A DNA stretch of 64,000 bases from Roseateles sp. (GTDB lineage Bacteria > Pseudomonadota > Gammaproteobacteria > Burkholderiales > Burkholderiaceae_C). A model generated the notes under the pieces. It did no database searches. It worked only from the letters and a program-made list of their open reading frames with translations, and was not told where the DNA came from. Made by a program: the position numbers and the translations under genes. Each line of letters starts with the position of its first letter. Positions within the stretch are counted from its first letter, which is position 1. Below are positions 1 to 9,018 of this stretch, piece by piece. Where the stretch lies: contig NZ_JAFAGT010000033.1 of NCBI RefSeq assembly GCF_019237615.1, positions 23,993-87,992 of the forward strand, written 5' to 3'.

Positions 1-1
1 G

Positions 2-1210
2 CAGCCACGCGGCGACTCCAAGATCTACCCCAGCCACCCGCAGTGGACGGCCGACGGCCAATGGCTGGTGTTCCGCTCGGCGCGCGTGAAGGGCGAGGCC
101 ATTGCCGTCAACGAAGCCAGCGGCGAGATGGTGCAGGTCACCGAGGGCGGCTACGAGGGGATGCTCAACCTCGCGCAGTCGGGCGGCAACAGGCTCTACT
201 TCCTGCGCAAGGACCCGGGCGGGGCGCCCAAGGTCATGCAGGCCATCGAGGTGGACCTGGACCGCGTCTTCGCTGACAGCAGGGCCGGCAGCATCAAGCC
301 TGCGAGCAGCTATCAGCGTGTCATCGGCACGCTGCCGGCCGAGCTGGAGGCCTTTGGCGACAACGCGCTGGACTCCGACGGCCAGTGGTTCTACTTCCGC
401 ATCCAGGGCAAGGCCTACGCGGGTGCCAGGCTGCCGGCCGGCACCAAGATCGAGCCGCCCTTCGGCCCGCGCGGCATGGGTGCCGGCCCGCATGCCATCG
501 GCAAGATCAACGTGAAGACCGGCGAGATCCAGCATGTGGTCTCCGTGCCCTTCCAGATCGGCCATATCCAGGCCAACCTGTGGAGCCCGGGCGAGCTGGT
601 GTTCAGCTGGGAGACCGGCGGCAAGGCGCCGCAGCGCACCTGGACGGTCAAGGGCGACGGCAGCGGTCTGCGCCCGCTCTATCCCGAGGCGCCCTATGAG
701 TGGGTCACGCACGAGGCCTTCATCGGCAAGGACGAGGTGGCACTGGCCATCATGGGCCACCGTGCCATCCCGGGTGTCTTCGACCCGGGCCGCGCGCCGG
801 GTACCGACGTGGGCGGCGCCAACCCGGGGCAGGACGCCGCCTGGGGCGACGCCGGCACGCGCGAGAAGCCGACGGGCCTGGCCATCGTCAACCTGCGCAC
901 CCGCGAGGTGAGCCTCGTCGGCCAGACGCCGTCCGGCAGCGGCCTGTGGCACGTCCATGGCTCACCGGACGGGCGCTTCGCGGTCGGCGACGACTTCGGG
1001 CGCAGCCTCTACCTGATCAACCGCAAGAGCCGCGAAATGATGCTGCTGACGACGGGCCACAAGACGACAGCGCGCGACCATCCGCACCCGACCTTCAGCC
1101 CCGACGGCCGCAAGATCCAGATCCAGTCGGCCATGCTGGCCGCCGACGGCCGCGAGATGAATATCTGCATCGTGCCAGTGCCCAATGCTTGGCTGGAACG
1201 TAATCACTGA
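2..1210 (+). CDS. Oligogalacturonate lyase-like beta-propeller protein (PL22 type), 5' end outside window
   Basis: The reading frame is open from the first bases, so the N-terminus lies upstream; about 402 residues are present. The visible part carries several TolB/PD40-like beta-propeller blades (HPQWTADGQW, HVHGSPDGRF, HPTFSPDGRK). The set GHIQ, WVTHE, WHVHGSPDG and DHPHP resembles oligogalacturonate lyases (PL22), seven-bladed propellers that use His/Gln-bound divalent metal to cleave short unsaturated galacturonides. This suits the rhamnogalacturonan locus that follows. Other seven-bladed lyases or hydrolases of pectin loci are possible, and the exact substrate is inference. No signal peptide can be judged because the start is missing. 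Confidence 0.6.
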   Translation, partial: QPRGDSKIYPSHPQWTADGQWLVFRSARVKGEAIAVNEASGEMVQVTEGGYEGMLNLAQSGGNRLYFLRKDPGGAPKVMQAIEVDLDRVFADSRAGSIKPASSYQRVIGTLPAELEAFGDNALDSDGQWFYFRIQGKAYAGARLPAGTKIEPPFGPRGMGAGPHAIGKINVKTGEIQHVVSVPFQIGHIQANLWSPGELVFSWETGGKAPQRTWTVKGDGSGLRPLYPEAPYEWVTHEAFIGKDEVALAIMGHRAIPGVFDPGRAPGTDVGGANPGQDAAWGDAGTREKPTGLAIVNLRTREVSLVGQTPSGSGLWHVHGSPDGRFAVGDDFGRSLYLINRKSREMMLLTTGHKTTARDHPHPTFSPDGRKIQIQSAMLAADGREMNICIVPVPNAWLERNH

Positions 1211-1278
1211 GATTCATGCTTCGGTCCTGAATATTTGTATGCGGATTTTGTTCGTGAATATTTGATATTCATCTGATC

Positions 1279-1314
1279 ATGGGCTGAATCCCTTGCAAGA
1301 GGGGTTCGGCCCAT
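1279..1314 (+). terminator. Hairpin terminator candidate after the PL22-like gene
   Basis: Two 14-base arms (1279-1292 and 1301-1314) pair around an 8-base loop, with only G-U wobbles as exceptions. The hairpin lies about 70 bp after the stop codon. There is no strong T-run, so termination strength is uncertain. Just before it, GAATATTTG occurs twice as a short direct repeat. Confidence 0.45.
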
Positions 1315-1418
1315 ATTCGTTCGGGCTCTGGTGATGGCCCGGATCCGCGCCCGCCGCGGGCGCCGCGCCCAGTGTGCCGACCCGTCTCGGCCGAGGGGAG
1401 TGCAGTGGGTCGCGGATA

Positions 1419-1432
1419 ATCACGAGCGTGAT
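1419..1432. promoter_or_regulatory. Palindromic operator candidate 1 upstream of the TonB receptor
   Basis: ATCACG-AG-CGTGAT is a perfect inverted repeat with a 2-bp centre. The core TCACGNNCGTGA recurs 55 bp downstream and again in the divergent rha/deoR region near 18475. The binding protein is not shown by the sequence; the local DeoR-family regulator is the obvious candidate. Confidence 0.55.
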
Positions 1433-1472
1433 CGAAATCCAGGTGGCTCAAGGGTTTTCTCGGGGGTGAAGC

Positions 1473-1488
1473 AATCACGGTCGTGATT
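1473..1488. promoter_or_regulatory. Palindromic operator candidate 2 upstream of the TonB receptor
   Basis: AATCACG-GT-CGTGATT is a perfect 7-bp-arm inverted repeat sharing the core TCACGNNCGTGA with site 1 and with the site at 18470-18481. It ends two bases before a -35-like hexamer, a position compatible with activation or with blocking polymerase. Confidence 0.6.
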
Positions 1489-1490
1489 CT

Positions 1491-1518
1491 TTGCTGGCAT
1501 GTGAACACGACGTAAAAC
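1491..1518 (+). promoter_or_regulatory. Possible sigma-70 promoter of the TonB receptor
   Basis: TTGCTG (1491-1496) and TAAAAC (1513-1518) are separated by 16 bp, about 80 bp before the receptor start and directly after operator 2. The match is moderate and is called mainly from its position. Confidence 0.35.
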
Positions 1519-1598
1519 CCGCGGCCTAGACTGTCCTCGGGGCAGTAAAGAGGGTTCGTATCGAGCCCATCCTGGTTGATATTCTGGAGACAAACAAA

Positions 1599-4500
1599 AT
1601 GCTGAAGAAGATTCACGGCGGCATGCCAGTTTCACGTTGGACGCCGTTGGCCCTGGCCATTTCGGCCGCACTGGCCGGCCAGGCGCATGCCCAGCAAGCC
1701 CAGGCGCCGGCCGAGAAGCCCGCCGAGAAGGCCGAGGCCAAGGCCGCCGACAAGGCTGCCGACAAGGGCGCGCAGCAGCTTGACACCGTCACCGTCACCG
1801 GCATTCGCCGCTCCATCCAGAGCGCCATCGACCGCAAGCGCCATGCGTCCACGGTGAGCGACAGCATCGTCGCCGAGGACATCGACCAGTTTCCGGACAA
1901 GAACGTCGGCGAGGCGCTGTCGCGCATCACCGGCGTACAGTTGTCGCGCGAGTTCGGCGAAGGCTCCCAGGTGTCCATCCGCGGTGTCGAGCCCGACCTG
2001 AACCGCGTCGAGATCAATGGCATGTCGGTGCTGGGCACCAACGGCGGCGCCGGCCGCGGCGCCGAGCTGCGCGAGCTGGCCTCCGAGCTGATCGCCTCCA
2101 TCGACGTCGTCAAGGGCTCCACGGCCGACCTGACCGAAGGTGGCGTGGGCGGCACCGTCCGCATCAACACGCGCAAGCCGCTGGACTTCAGCAAGCGCAC
2201 CATCGCCGGCACGCTGGCGGCCGAGCAGGGCAGCCTGCGCGGCGGCACGCAGCCGCGCGGCACGCTGCTGCTGGCCGACAAGTTCCTGGACGGCAAGCTT
2301 GGTCTGATGGCCAACCTGGTCTACGACAAGATCCACACGCGCGGCGACTTCGCCCGCAACACGTCGTGGAGCTTCCTGCGCGACTGGGACTTCTCGCCCG
2401 AGAAGACGGTCACCAGCCTGAACCCCGTCGCCGCCGCCGTGACGACCTCGGCTGGTTGCAATGCGCTGACCAACACCACCGACAAGAATGCCTGCCTGGC
2501 CCAGTGGTTCGACTACTCGCCGCGCATCTCGCGCTACGGCATCTGGGAACGGGACCACAAGCGCAGCTCCGCTGAGCTGACAGCGCAGTACAAGTTCAGC
2601 AACGAGCTGGACGCCTACGTGAGCCATCAGGTCAACAAGCAGGCGCAGAAGCTCAACGACATGAACTTCGGCACCGACTTCACTTCGGTGTCGCGTCTGT
2701 CGAACGCCGGCAACGCGCCGGTCTACCGCGCCGACGGCACGGTGCAGACCGCCGGCACCTGCACGGGCATCAATGCCAATACGACACCGTCCGGCATGGT
2801 GGTGGAGAACCACCATGTCACGCAGTACACGGTGGGCAACTGCCTGAACGTGGCCGGCCAGGGCGGCCAGGGAGCGTTCAGCACGTCGGCGCGCGACTTC
2901 GCGCTGAACATCGAGTCCAAGTACACGACGGCGGGCTTCAAGTTCAAGAACAACGACTGGCGCGTCGAAGGCCTGCTGGGCGATTCGAAGTCGGACTACA
3001 GGAGCGAGAGCAACAACATCGTGCTGACGCAGAACGCGCCCGGCCTGGTCGTCAAGCTCGACGGCAGCCGCCTGCCGCAGTTCATCTTCCCGAAGGGCTA
3101 CAGCCCCGACGACGCCAGCTCCTACGTGCAGGCCCAGCTGCAGTACCGTCCCTCGGCCACGCACAACAAGGAGCGCCAGGGCAAGCTGGACTTCCAGTAC
3201 AACCTGGACCACGACTTCCTCCACAGCGTGTGGTTCGGCGGCCAGGCGCGTGAGTCCAGCTCGCGCCAGTACAACGGCGGCGGCTACCTGGTGCAGAACA
3301 ACGGCAGGCTGGACCTCACCGACGAGGCGGTGGACATCAATGCCCGCACAGCCAACGTCAACCAGACCATCATCTTCGACCCGCTGTACACCGGCACGGC
3401 GCAACGCCCCAACGATTCGCAGACCTACATCAACAGCGGCTACAAGACCTCCTACGTGACCGGCGCGCGCATGCAGGAGATCGTCAACGCGATCCGCACC
3501 AAGTCGCCCGGCACCTTCATGGGTGGCTACGGCAACGCCTCCGGCATGCCGGGCAACTGGACGGCGCCCAGCTATGCGGCCGCCGCGGCCTCAGGCATCT
3601 TCGACACCAGCGACTTCAGCCACAAGTACCTGTACACGACGCCCGGCAACGACGGCAAGACCTACCCACAGATCCCGGCCTTCGACATCACCGAGAAGAT
3701 CAAGTCGGGCTATGTGCGACTGGACTGGGGTACCGAGATCCTGGGCATGCCGCTGGATGGCAACGTCGGCGTGCGCTACACCCGCACCGACGTGACCTCG
3801 GCCGGCGTGCGCACGGACCGCACCTGCAACCCGGCCACCGTGTCGAGCTGCTCCGTCATCGTGAACAGCAACCAGATCGTGGCCATCAGCAACAGCTACA
3901 ACGATGTGCTGCCAAGCCTGAACGGCACGCTGCAGCTGATCAACGGCAAGCTTCTGGTTCGTGGCGGCCTGGCCAAGGTGATGGCGCGTCCGGCACTGAA
4001 CCTGCTGGCGCCCAACGTCACTTGCACGACGGGTAGCGGTGACCCGGCACGCGGTGGCAACGGTACCGACACCTGCTCGGCCGGCAATCCCGACCTCAAG
4101 CCCTATCGCGCCAACAAGTACGACCTGAGCGTGGAGTACTACCCGAGCCGCGACACGCAGGTCAGCCTGGCCACCTTCCGTACCGACATCGGCACCTATG
4201 TCCGCAGCAATGTCGTGAACTACGGCGTCAACTTCTTCGGCGACGGCCGTATCTTCGACGTGACGCAGGCGGTCAACGGCGAAGGCGCCAAGACCCAGGG
4301 CATCGAACTGGCGGGCCGCACGGCGCTGTCCTTCCTGCCGGGCTGGCTGAGCGGCTTCGGCGTGGATGCCAACTACACCCGCATGACGTTCAGCTACGCC
4401 AAGGGCAACGAGCTGATCAGCCCGCTGGACAATTCCGTGCTGCCCTACCCGGGCCTGTCGAAGAACTCCTACAACCTGGGCCTGTGGTACGACGACGGCA

Positions 4501-4766
4501 ACTTCAACGCCCGCCTGGCCTACGCCTACCGCGACAAGTACTACACGGGCGGCAATGACGTGTCGGGCAACCCGAACTTCCGCGACAAGACCGGCTACCT
4601 GGACGCCAAGGTCCAGTGGAAGGCGACGAAGAACTTCACGCTGGCGATCGAGGCGAAGAACCTGACCAACCAGGCCGAGCTGAGCTACGCCGGCGACCTG
4701 AGCCGCCCGAACGAGCTGGCCTGGTCCGGCCGCCGCTACTACCTGACGCTGGGCTACAAGCTCTGA
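1599..4766 (+). CDS. TonB-dependent outer-membrane receptor for oligosaccharides
   Basis: A 1055-residue outer-membrane transporter. A signal peptide ends near residue 31 (AHA/QQ). An Ala/Lys/Glu-rich linker and a TonB-box-like DTVTVTG (62-68) follow, then the plug (about 70-190: FPDKNVGEALSRITGVQLSR, VSIRGVEPDLNRVEING) and a long beta-barrel ending in YYLTLGYKL. The plug pattern is that of the Xanthomonas/Caulobacter-type TonB receptors used for plant sugars. There is no SusD partner. The Shine-Dalgarno GGAGACAA lies at 1586-1593. Placement before PL11 and downstream of two operator-like palindromes implies induced uptake of RG-I oligosaccharides; the substrate is inferred from context. Confidence 0.93.
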   Translation: MLKKIHGGMPVSRWTPLALAISAALAGQAHAQQAQAPAEKPAEKAEAKAADKAADKGAQQLDTVTVTGIRRSIQSAIDRKRHASTVSDSIVAEDIDQFPDKNVGEALSRITGVQLSREFGEGSQVSIRGVEPDLNRVEINGMSVLGTNGGAGRGAELRELASELIASIDVVKGSTADLTEGGVGGTVRINTRKPLDFSKRTIAGTLAAEQGSLRGGTQPRGTLLLADKFLDGKLGLMANLVYDKIHTRGDFARNTSWSFLRDWDFSPEKTVTSLNPVAAAVTTSAGCNALTNTTDKNACLAQWFDYSPRISRYGIWERDHKRSSAELTAQYKFSNELDAYVSHQVNKQAQKLNDMNFGTDFTSVSRLSNAGNAPVYRADGTVQTAGTCTGINANTTPSGMVVENHHVTQYTVGNCLNVAGQGGQGAFSTSARDFALNIESKYTTAGFKFKNNDWRVEGLLGDSKSDYRSESNNIVLTQNAPGLVVKLDGSRLPQFIFPKGYSPDDASSYVQAQLQYRPSATHNKERQGKLDFQYNLDHDFLHSVWFGGQARESSSRQYNGGGYLVQNNGRLDLTDEAVDINARTANVNQTIIFDPLYTGTAQRPNDSQTYINSGYKTSYVTGARMQEIVNAIRTKSPGTFMGGYGNASGMPGNWTAPSYAAAAASGIFDTSDFSHKYLYTTPGNDGKTYPQIPAFDITEKIKSGYVRLDWGTEILGMPLDGNVGVRYTRTDVTSAGVRTDRTCNPATVSSCSVIVNSNQIVAISNSYNDVLPSLNGTLQLINGKLLVRGGLAKVMARPALNLLAPNVTCTTGSGDPARGGNGTDTCSAGNPDLKPYRANKYDLSVEYYPSRDTQVSLATFRTDIGTYVRSNVVNYGVNFFGDGRIFDVTQAVNGEGAKTQGIELAGRTALSFLPGWLSGFGVDANYTRMTFSYAKGNELISPLDNSVLPYPGLSKNSYNLGLWYDDGNFNARLAYAYRDKYYTGGNDVSGNPNFRDKTGYLDAKVQWKATKNFTLAIEAKNLTNQAELSYAGDLSRPNELAWSGRRYYLTLGYKL

Positions 4767-4767
4767 T

Positions 4768-4784
4768 CCTGCCCTGCGGGCAGG
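4768..4784 (+). other. Short hairpin just after the TonB receptor
   Basis: CCTGCCC-TGC-GGGCAGG forms a perfect 7-bp stem overlapping the end of the receptor stop region. It lacks a T-run and may protect the receptor mRNA 3' end or assist the stronger terminator 45 bp downstream. Confidence 0.4.
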
Positions 4785-4827
4785 TTCATCGGGCCGGCAT
4801 GGCCTCCCTGTTGCGCTGACAGCGCGC

Positions 4828-4859
4828 CGGCCCCCGCTCACGCTGGGGCCGTTTTTTTT
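4828..4859 (+). terminator. Rho-independent terminator after the TonB receptor
   Basis: CGGCCCC (4828-4834) pairs with GGGGCCG (4845-4851), followed at once by eight T (4852-4859). It stands between the receptor and the PL11 gene, so it should limit read-through and give more receptor than PL11 mRNA if both share a promoter. Confidence 0.85.
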
Positions 4860-4870
4860 GGTTCATCACC

Positions 4871-6709
4871 ATGAGTCTTCTGCACCGTTTCGTCGTCTGC
4901 CTGCTGCTGGCCGGGCCGGGCCTCGCCAAGGCACAGCCACCCAAGCAGATGGAGAGGCTGGATCGCGGCGTCGTCGCGCTGGCCACGTCGTCGGGCGTCT
5001 TCGTCAGCTGGCGGCTGCTGGGCACGGAGCCGACCGGCGTGCGCTTCAACGTCTACCGTGACGGCCGGCGCATCACCCGCGAACCGCAGGCGCTGACCAA
5101 CCTCGTCGATGCGCAGGGGCGCAGCGACAGCCTCTACAGCGTGCGCGCCGTCGTCGGCGGCAAGGAGCTGGCCGCGTCCAGCGCCGCGGCGCCGTGGGGT
5201 CAGCCCTATCTGCGCGTGCCGCTGCAGCGGCCCGAGGGCGGCGTGTCGCCCGACGGCGTGACCTACCGCTACGAGGTCAACGACGGTACCGCCGCCGACC
5301 TCGATGGCGACGGCCAGTACGAGCTGATCGTGAAATGGCAGCCCACCAATGCCCATGACAACGCGCACAAGGGCTACACGGGCCACACGCTGATCGACGC
5401 CTACAAGCTGGACGGCACGCGGCTGTGGCGCATCGACCTGGGGCCCAACATCCGTGCCGGCGCCCACTACACGAGCTTCCTCGCCTATGACTTCGACGGC
5501 GACGGCCGAGCCGAGCTCATGATGAAGACGGCCGACGGCACGGTGGACGGTACCGGCAAGGTCATCGGCGACGCCAGGGCCGACCACCGCAACCCTGCCG
5601 GCTATGTGCTCGCCGGCCCGGAGTTCCTGACCGTCTTCAACGGCCTGACCGGCACCGCGATGGCCACCGTGGACTACACGCCGCCGCGCGGCGACGTGGC
5701 GGCCTGGGGCGATGCCTACGGCAACCGCGTGGACCGTTTCCTGGCCGGCGTGGCCTATCTGGATGGCCAGCGGCCGAGCGCCGTGTTCTCGCGCGGCTAC
5801 TACACCCGCGCCGTGCTGGCGGCCTGGGACTGGCGCGACGGCAAGCTCACGCAGCGCTGGGTGTTCGACAGCGACGCCGACGCCGCGAGCAAGCCCGCCG
5901 CGGGCCAGGGCGCGCACTGGTTCTCGGTGGCCGACGTGGACGGTGACGGCCGCGACGACATCATCTACGGCGCCGCCACCATCGCGAGCAACGGCAAGCT
6001 GCTCTACAGCACCGGCCTGTGCCACGGCGACGCGCTGCATGTCGGCGCCTTCGACCCGGCGCGCGAGGGCCAGCAGGTCTTCATGGTGCACGAGAGCCCG
6101 CGCTGCTACGGTGAGCACGGCCTGGAGATGCACGATGCCGCCACGGGCAAGATCCTGTGGAGCATGTCCGGCAGGAACAGCGACGTGGGCCGCGGCGTCT
6201 GCTTCGACATCGACCCCGCCTGGCCCGGCGCCGAATGCTGGGGCTCCGTCGGCGGCCTGATGAGTGCGGGCGGCCAGCTCATCAGCGAGCAGCATCCCAA
6301 CCGCTACAACTTCGCCCTCTGGTGGGACGGCGACCTGCTGCGCGAGTCGCTCGACCATGTCTCCATCGACAAGTGGAACCCCGCCCGCTTCAGGTTCGAG
6401 AACCTGCTGAACGGCAAGACCTTCGGCGCCGCGTCCAACAACGGCACCAAGGGCAACCCGGTGCTGTCGGCCGACCTGTTCGGTGACTGGCGCGAGGAGG
6501 TCGTCTGGCGCAACGAGGACAGCACGGCGCTGCTGATCTTCTCGACGCCGCTGCCGACCGAGCACCGCCTCGTCACGCTGATGCACGACCCGCAGTACCG
6601 CGTGCAGGTCGCGAACCAGAACGCCGGCTACAACCAGCCGCCGCACACGAGCTTCCACCTCGGCCATGGCATGAAGCCGCCGCGCTACCTGCCGATCACG
6701 ACGCCATGA
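4871..6709 (+). CDS. Rhamnogalacturonan endolyase, PL11 family (YesW-like)
   Basis: A 612-residue secreted lyase that cuts the rhamnose-galacturonate backbone of RG-I by beta-elimination (EC 4.2.2.23 by family). A signal peptide ends near residue 21 (AKA/QPP). The body matches PL11/YesW throughout: an N-terminal beta domain (MERLDRGVVAL, SWRLLGTEPTGVRFNVYRDG) and an eight-bladed propeller with Ca-binding loops DLDGDGQYE (143-151), DFDGDGRAE (207-215) and DVDGDGRDD. KTADGT (219-224) is a conserved family segment. Length is normal for the family. The stop overlaps the next gene by 4 bp (ATGA). It lies only 11 bp after a strong terminator, so its own promoter or partial read-through must feed it. 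Confidence 0.92.
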   Translation: MSLLHRFVVCLLLAGPGLAKAQPPKQMERLDRGVVALATSSGVFVSWRLLGTEPTGVRFNVYRDGRRITREPQALTNLVDAQGRSDSLYSVRAVVGGKELAASSAAAPWGQPYLRVPLQRPEGGVSPDGVTYRYEVNDGTAADLDGDGQYELIVKWQPTNAHDNAHKGYTGHTLIDAYKLDGTRLWRIDLGPNIRAGAHYTSFLAYDFDGDGRAELMMKTADGTVDGTGKVIGDARADHRNPAGYVLAGPEFLTVFNGLTGTAMATVDYTPPRGDVAAWGDAYGNRVDRFLAGVAYLDGQRPSAVFSRGYYTRAVLAAWDWRDGKLTQRWVFDSDADAASKPAAGQGAHWFSVADVDGDGRDDIIYGAATIASNGKLLYSTGLCHGDALHVGAFDPAREGQQVFMVHESPRCYGEHGLEMHDAATGKILWSMSGRNSDVGRGVCFDIDPAWPGAECWGSVGGLMSAGGQLISEQHPNRYNFALWWDGDLLRESLDHVSIDKWNPARFRFENLLNGKTFGAASNNGTKGNPVLSADLFGDWREEVVWRNEDSTALLIFSTPLPTEHRLVTLMHDPQYRVQVANQNAGYNQPPHTSFHLGHGMKPPRYLPITTP

Positions 6710-7695
6710 AGATCGCTGCGCTGCTGCTGCTTGCGGCCCTGGCCGGCTGCGCCGGCGTGGAACCCGCGCCGCGGCCGCTGTACCGCGATCCGGTGCTGGA
6801 CGGCGCGGCCGACGTGTCCCTGGTCTTCAACCGCGGCCTCAAGCGCTGGGAGATGTTCTACACGAACCGTCGCGCGACGCTGCGGCTCCCCGACCCCAAG
6901 GACGTGAGCTGGGTGCACGCCACGCCCATAGGCATCGCGACGACGGACGACGGCAACCACTGGCGAGCGGCGGGCGAGGCAACGTTCCCGGCGGAGTGCA
7001 CCGGCGCCACGCTGTGGGCGCCCGAGATCCAGGACTTCGACGGCGTCTACCACCTGTGGCTGACCATCGTGCCCGGCGTGCACAAGAGCTGGACCGGCGA
7101 GCGCCGCATCGAGCACCTGACCAGCACCGACCTGCGCCACTGGACCTGTGCCGGCCGCGTGGACCTGGGCTCGCCCAAGGTCATCGACGCGGCCGTCATC
7201 CGCGCGCCGCAGGGCGGATGGCGCATGTGGTTCAAGGACGAGCAGGGGGGCAGCAGGCTCAAGGCGGCCGACAGCCCCGACCTGAAGACCTGGACCTTGC
7301 GCGGCCCGGTGAGCCCGCTGCCCGGCGAAGGCCCCACCGTCTTCCAGTTCGCCGGCAAGTGGTGGCTGGTGGCCGACCTGTGGAAGGGCTTGCTGGTGCT
7401 GCGCTCCGACGACGCCCGGACCTGGGAGGAGCAACCCGCGCGTCTGCTGTCCGATATCGGCCAGCACCCCACCGACCGCGCCAAGGGCCAGCATCCCGGC
7501 GTGACCGTCGTCGACGGCCGGGCCTACCTCTTCTACTTCACGCATCAGGGCGGCGAGCCCGAGGCCAGGACGGACGATCGCTGGCACCAGCGCACCGTCA
7601 TCCAGGTGGCGGAGATGACCCTGAAGGACGGCTGGCTGACCGTGGACCGCAACGCGCCGCCGCCGGATCTGCGGTCCGCGTTCGGGGCCCGCTGA
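6706..7695 (+). CDS. GH43-type glycosidase lipoprotein
   Basis: A 329-residue predicted lipoprotein with a lipobox LAGC at 12-15. The rest is a five-bladed propeller with a GH43-like triad: RDP near the N-terminus (Asp28), IDAAVI (Asp161) and GEGP (Glu208), plus LWAPEIQDFDGVYHLW around 104-118. GH43 enzymes remove arabinose, xylose or galactose from side chains, so a debranching role on RG-I is likely; the exact linkage cannot be read from sequence. Its ATG overlaps the PL11 stop (ATGA), and its own stop overlaps the start of the GH115 remnant (TGATG). Membrane anchoring would place it at the periplasmic or outer-membrane face. Confidence 0.7.
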   Translation: MKIAALLLLAALAGCAGVEPAPRPLYRDPVLDGAADVSLVFNRGLKRWEMFYTNRRATLRLPDPKDVSWVHATPIGIATTDDGNHWRAAGEATFPAECTGATLWAPEIQDFDGVYHLWLTIVPGVHKSWTGERRIEHLTSTDLRHWTCAGRVDLGSPKVIDAAVIRAPQGGWRMWFKDEQGGSRLKAADSPDLKTWTLRGPVSPLPGEGPTVFQFAGKWWLVADLWKGLLVLRSDDARTWEEQPARLLSDIGQHPTDRAKGQHPGVTVVDGRAYLFYFTHQGGEPEARTDDRWHQRTVIQVAEMTLKDGWLTVDRNAPPPDLRSAFGAR

Positions 7696-8185
7696 TGCAC
7701 GCGCTGCTGCTGGCTTGGCTTTGCGCGCGTGCCAGCGCAGCGCACGCGGGCCTTCTCGTCGATACCAAGCCCACGCCGGGCGGCGTGCCGTTGGACGGCG
7801 CCGTCATCGTTGCTGCGGCCGAAGCCGATCCGCTTGAGGCCTTCGTCGCCCGGGACCTGGCCGATGACCTGAGGCGCTTCGGCCTGCGCGCCAGCGTCGG
7901 TGGCAAGGGTACCGTCCAGATCTGCGTTGGCACACCGGCCATCACCCCGCCATCGACGCCTCGGGTCTCGACCTGGGCAAGCTCAAGGGCTGCTGGGAAT
8001 GCTTCGAGATCGCACTGCTGCGCAACCCGGCGCCGGGCGTGAAGCAGGCCCTGGTCATCGTCGGCGCCGCCGGCCGCCGCATGACCTAAGGCGGCTACAC
8101 GCTCAGCCAGGCGCTGGGCGTGTCACCCTGGCACTGGTGGTCCGACGTCGCGCCGCTCAGGCGTGACGGTCGACGACTCGCCTGA
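7695..8185 (+). pseudogene. Decayed N-terminal fragment of a GH115 alpha-glucuronidase
   Basis: A remnant with a signal-like start (MHALLLAWLCARASAAHAG) and DGAVIVAAAEADPLEAF, then a frame change near 7925-7931. In the new frame HTGHHPAIDASGLDLGK, LKGCWECFEIALLRN and ALVIVGAAGRRMT are followed by an in-frame TAA (8087-8089) and GGYTLSQALGVSPWHWWSDV. The last segment is the GH115 signature (usually DKRGTIYG..LSE.IGVSPWYWWADV). GH115 enzymes are near 900 residues; only about 160 remain and nothing of the catalytic part is left. At least one frameshift, one stop and a large 3' deletion are visible. It is the last gene of the rightward block and stops 32 bp before the convergent esterase. Confidence 0.75.
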
Positions 8186-8217
8186 GTCTGGCTTTGTTCA
8201 GCACGGCGAGAGGGTCG

Positions 8218-9018
8218 TCAAGGAAGCTGCCTGGCGCGTGTGTCGTCCAACTGGGTCGCCATCCAGCGCGCCGCGAGCGCCGGCCACTGGTCGTGCGTGC
8301 CCGCCAGGCCGCGCAGCGCGAAGCCGTGTTCCGCCTGCGCAAAGACATGCGCTTCGACGTCCAGCTGGCGCTGCTGTGCTGCCACGATGAGGTTGAGCGC
8401 ATGCTGCACCGGCACGACGGGGTCGTGCAGCGCGTAAGCCAGGAAGACCGGGCAGGGCGGCAGGCCGTGGGGCTGGCCCGCGATGCCTATGGGCCAGGCG
8501 TCGTAGAAGGCCTGCTTCTCGGGTGGCGGGAAGTCGGGCTTGCCGACGGGGACTTTGTGGTCGCGGTGGTTGGCGTTGAGGGGCGCGTAGCCGATGACGG
8601 CGCCCGCCACATCCATGTCGGTGCGCTGGCAGGCCATCACGCCGGCCAGGTGGCCACCCGAGGACATGCCCACATGCAGCAGCGGCAGCGGCGGTAGCGT
8701 GGCCAGGTGAGCCAGCGCGAGCCGGCCGTCCTGCAGCGCGATGTCGAAGGGATGGTCGTCCTGGCCAGGCAGGCGGTGCACCAGCACGTAGGCGTCCAGC
8801 CCCAGCGTGTTCAGCCATTGCGCGACCTCGACGCCCTCCTTGTCGTGCATCAGCTGCAGGTAGCCGCCGCCCGCGTAGACGAGGGCGCGGCCGCGCGCGG
8901 CTGTGGGGGAGGGGTAGGCGTGCAGTTCGGCTCGCGTGGGACGGCGGCAGACGCGATCAGGCGCGTCGCCGTCGAAGAGGTTGGGCGCGCCCTCGGACAG
9001 CGGGATCACGGGGTTCAT
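8218..9018 (-). CDS. Alpha/beta-hydrolase, acetyl-xylan-esterase-like
   Basis: A 266-residue single-domain hydrolase. GMSSGG (117-122) gives the nucleophile serine, AGGGY near 49-53 the oxyanion loop, ALHDPVVP the aspartate and AEHGF the histidine. It resembles the sugar esterases (BD-FAE/Axe-like) found in hemicellulose and pectin loci. No signal peptide is present, so it should be cytoplasmic and act on imported acetylated oligosaccharides. The ATG at 9018 overlaps the upstream GH2 stop by 4 bp, which fixes this start. It is the last gene of the leftward rha/GH operon. Substrate is inference. Confidence 0.72.
   Translation of the reverse strand: MNPVIPLSEGAPNLFDGDAPDRVCRRPTRAELHAYPSPTAARGRALVYAGGGYLQLMHDKEGVEVAQWLNTLGLDAYVLVHRLPGQDDHPFDIALQDGRLALAHLATLPPLPLLHVGMSSGGHLAGVMACQRTDMDVAGAVIGYAPLNANHRDHKVPVGKPDFPPPEKQAFYDAWPIGIAGQPHGLPPCPVFLAYALHDPVVPVQHALNLIVAAQQRQLDVEAHVFAQAEHGFALRGLAGTHDQWPALAARWMATQLDDTRARQLP

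Noticed and set aside
1632..3404. Long open frame on the minus strand inside the TonB receptor
   Set aside because: High-GC antisense frame without family similarity, rich in Val/Gly/Ala/Arg; the plus-strand receptor explains the region fully.
4838..6667. 609-codon minus-strand frame opposite the PL11 gene
   Set aside because: Shadow of PL11; low-complexity Val/Ala/Gly/Arg composition and no start or ribosome site of note.
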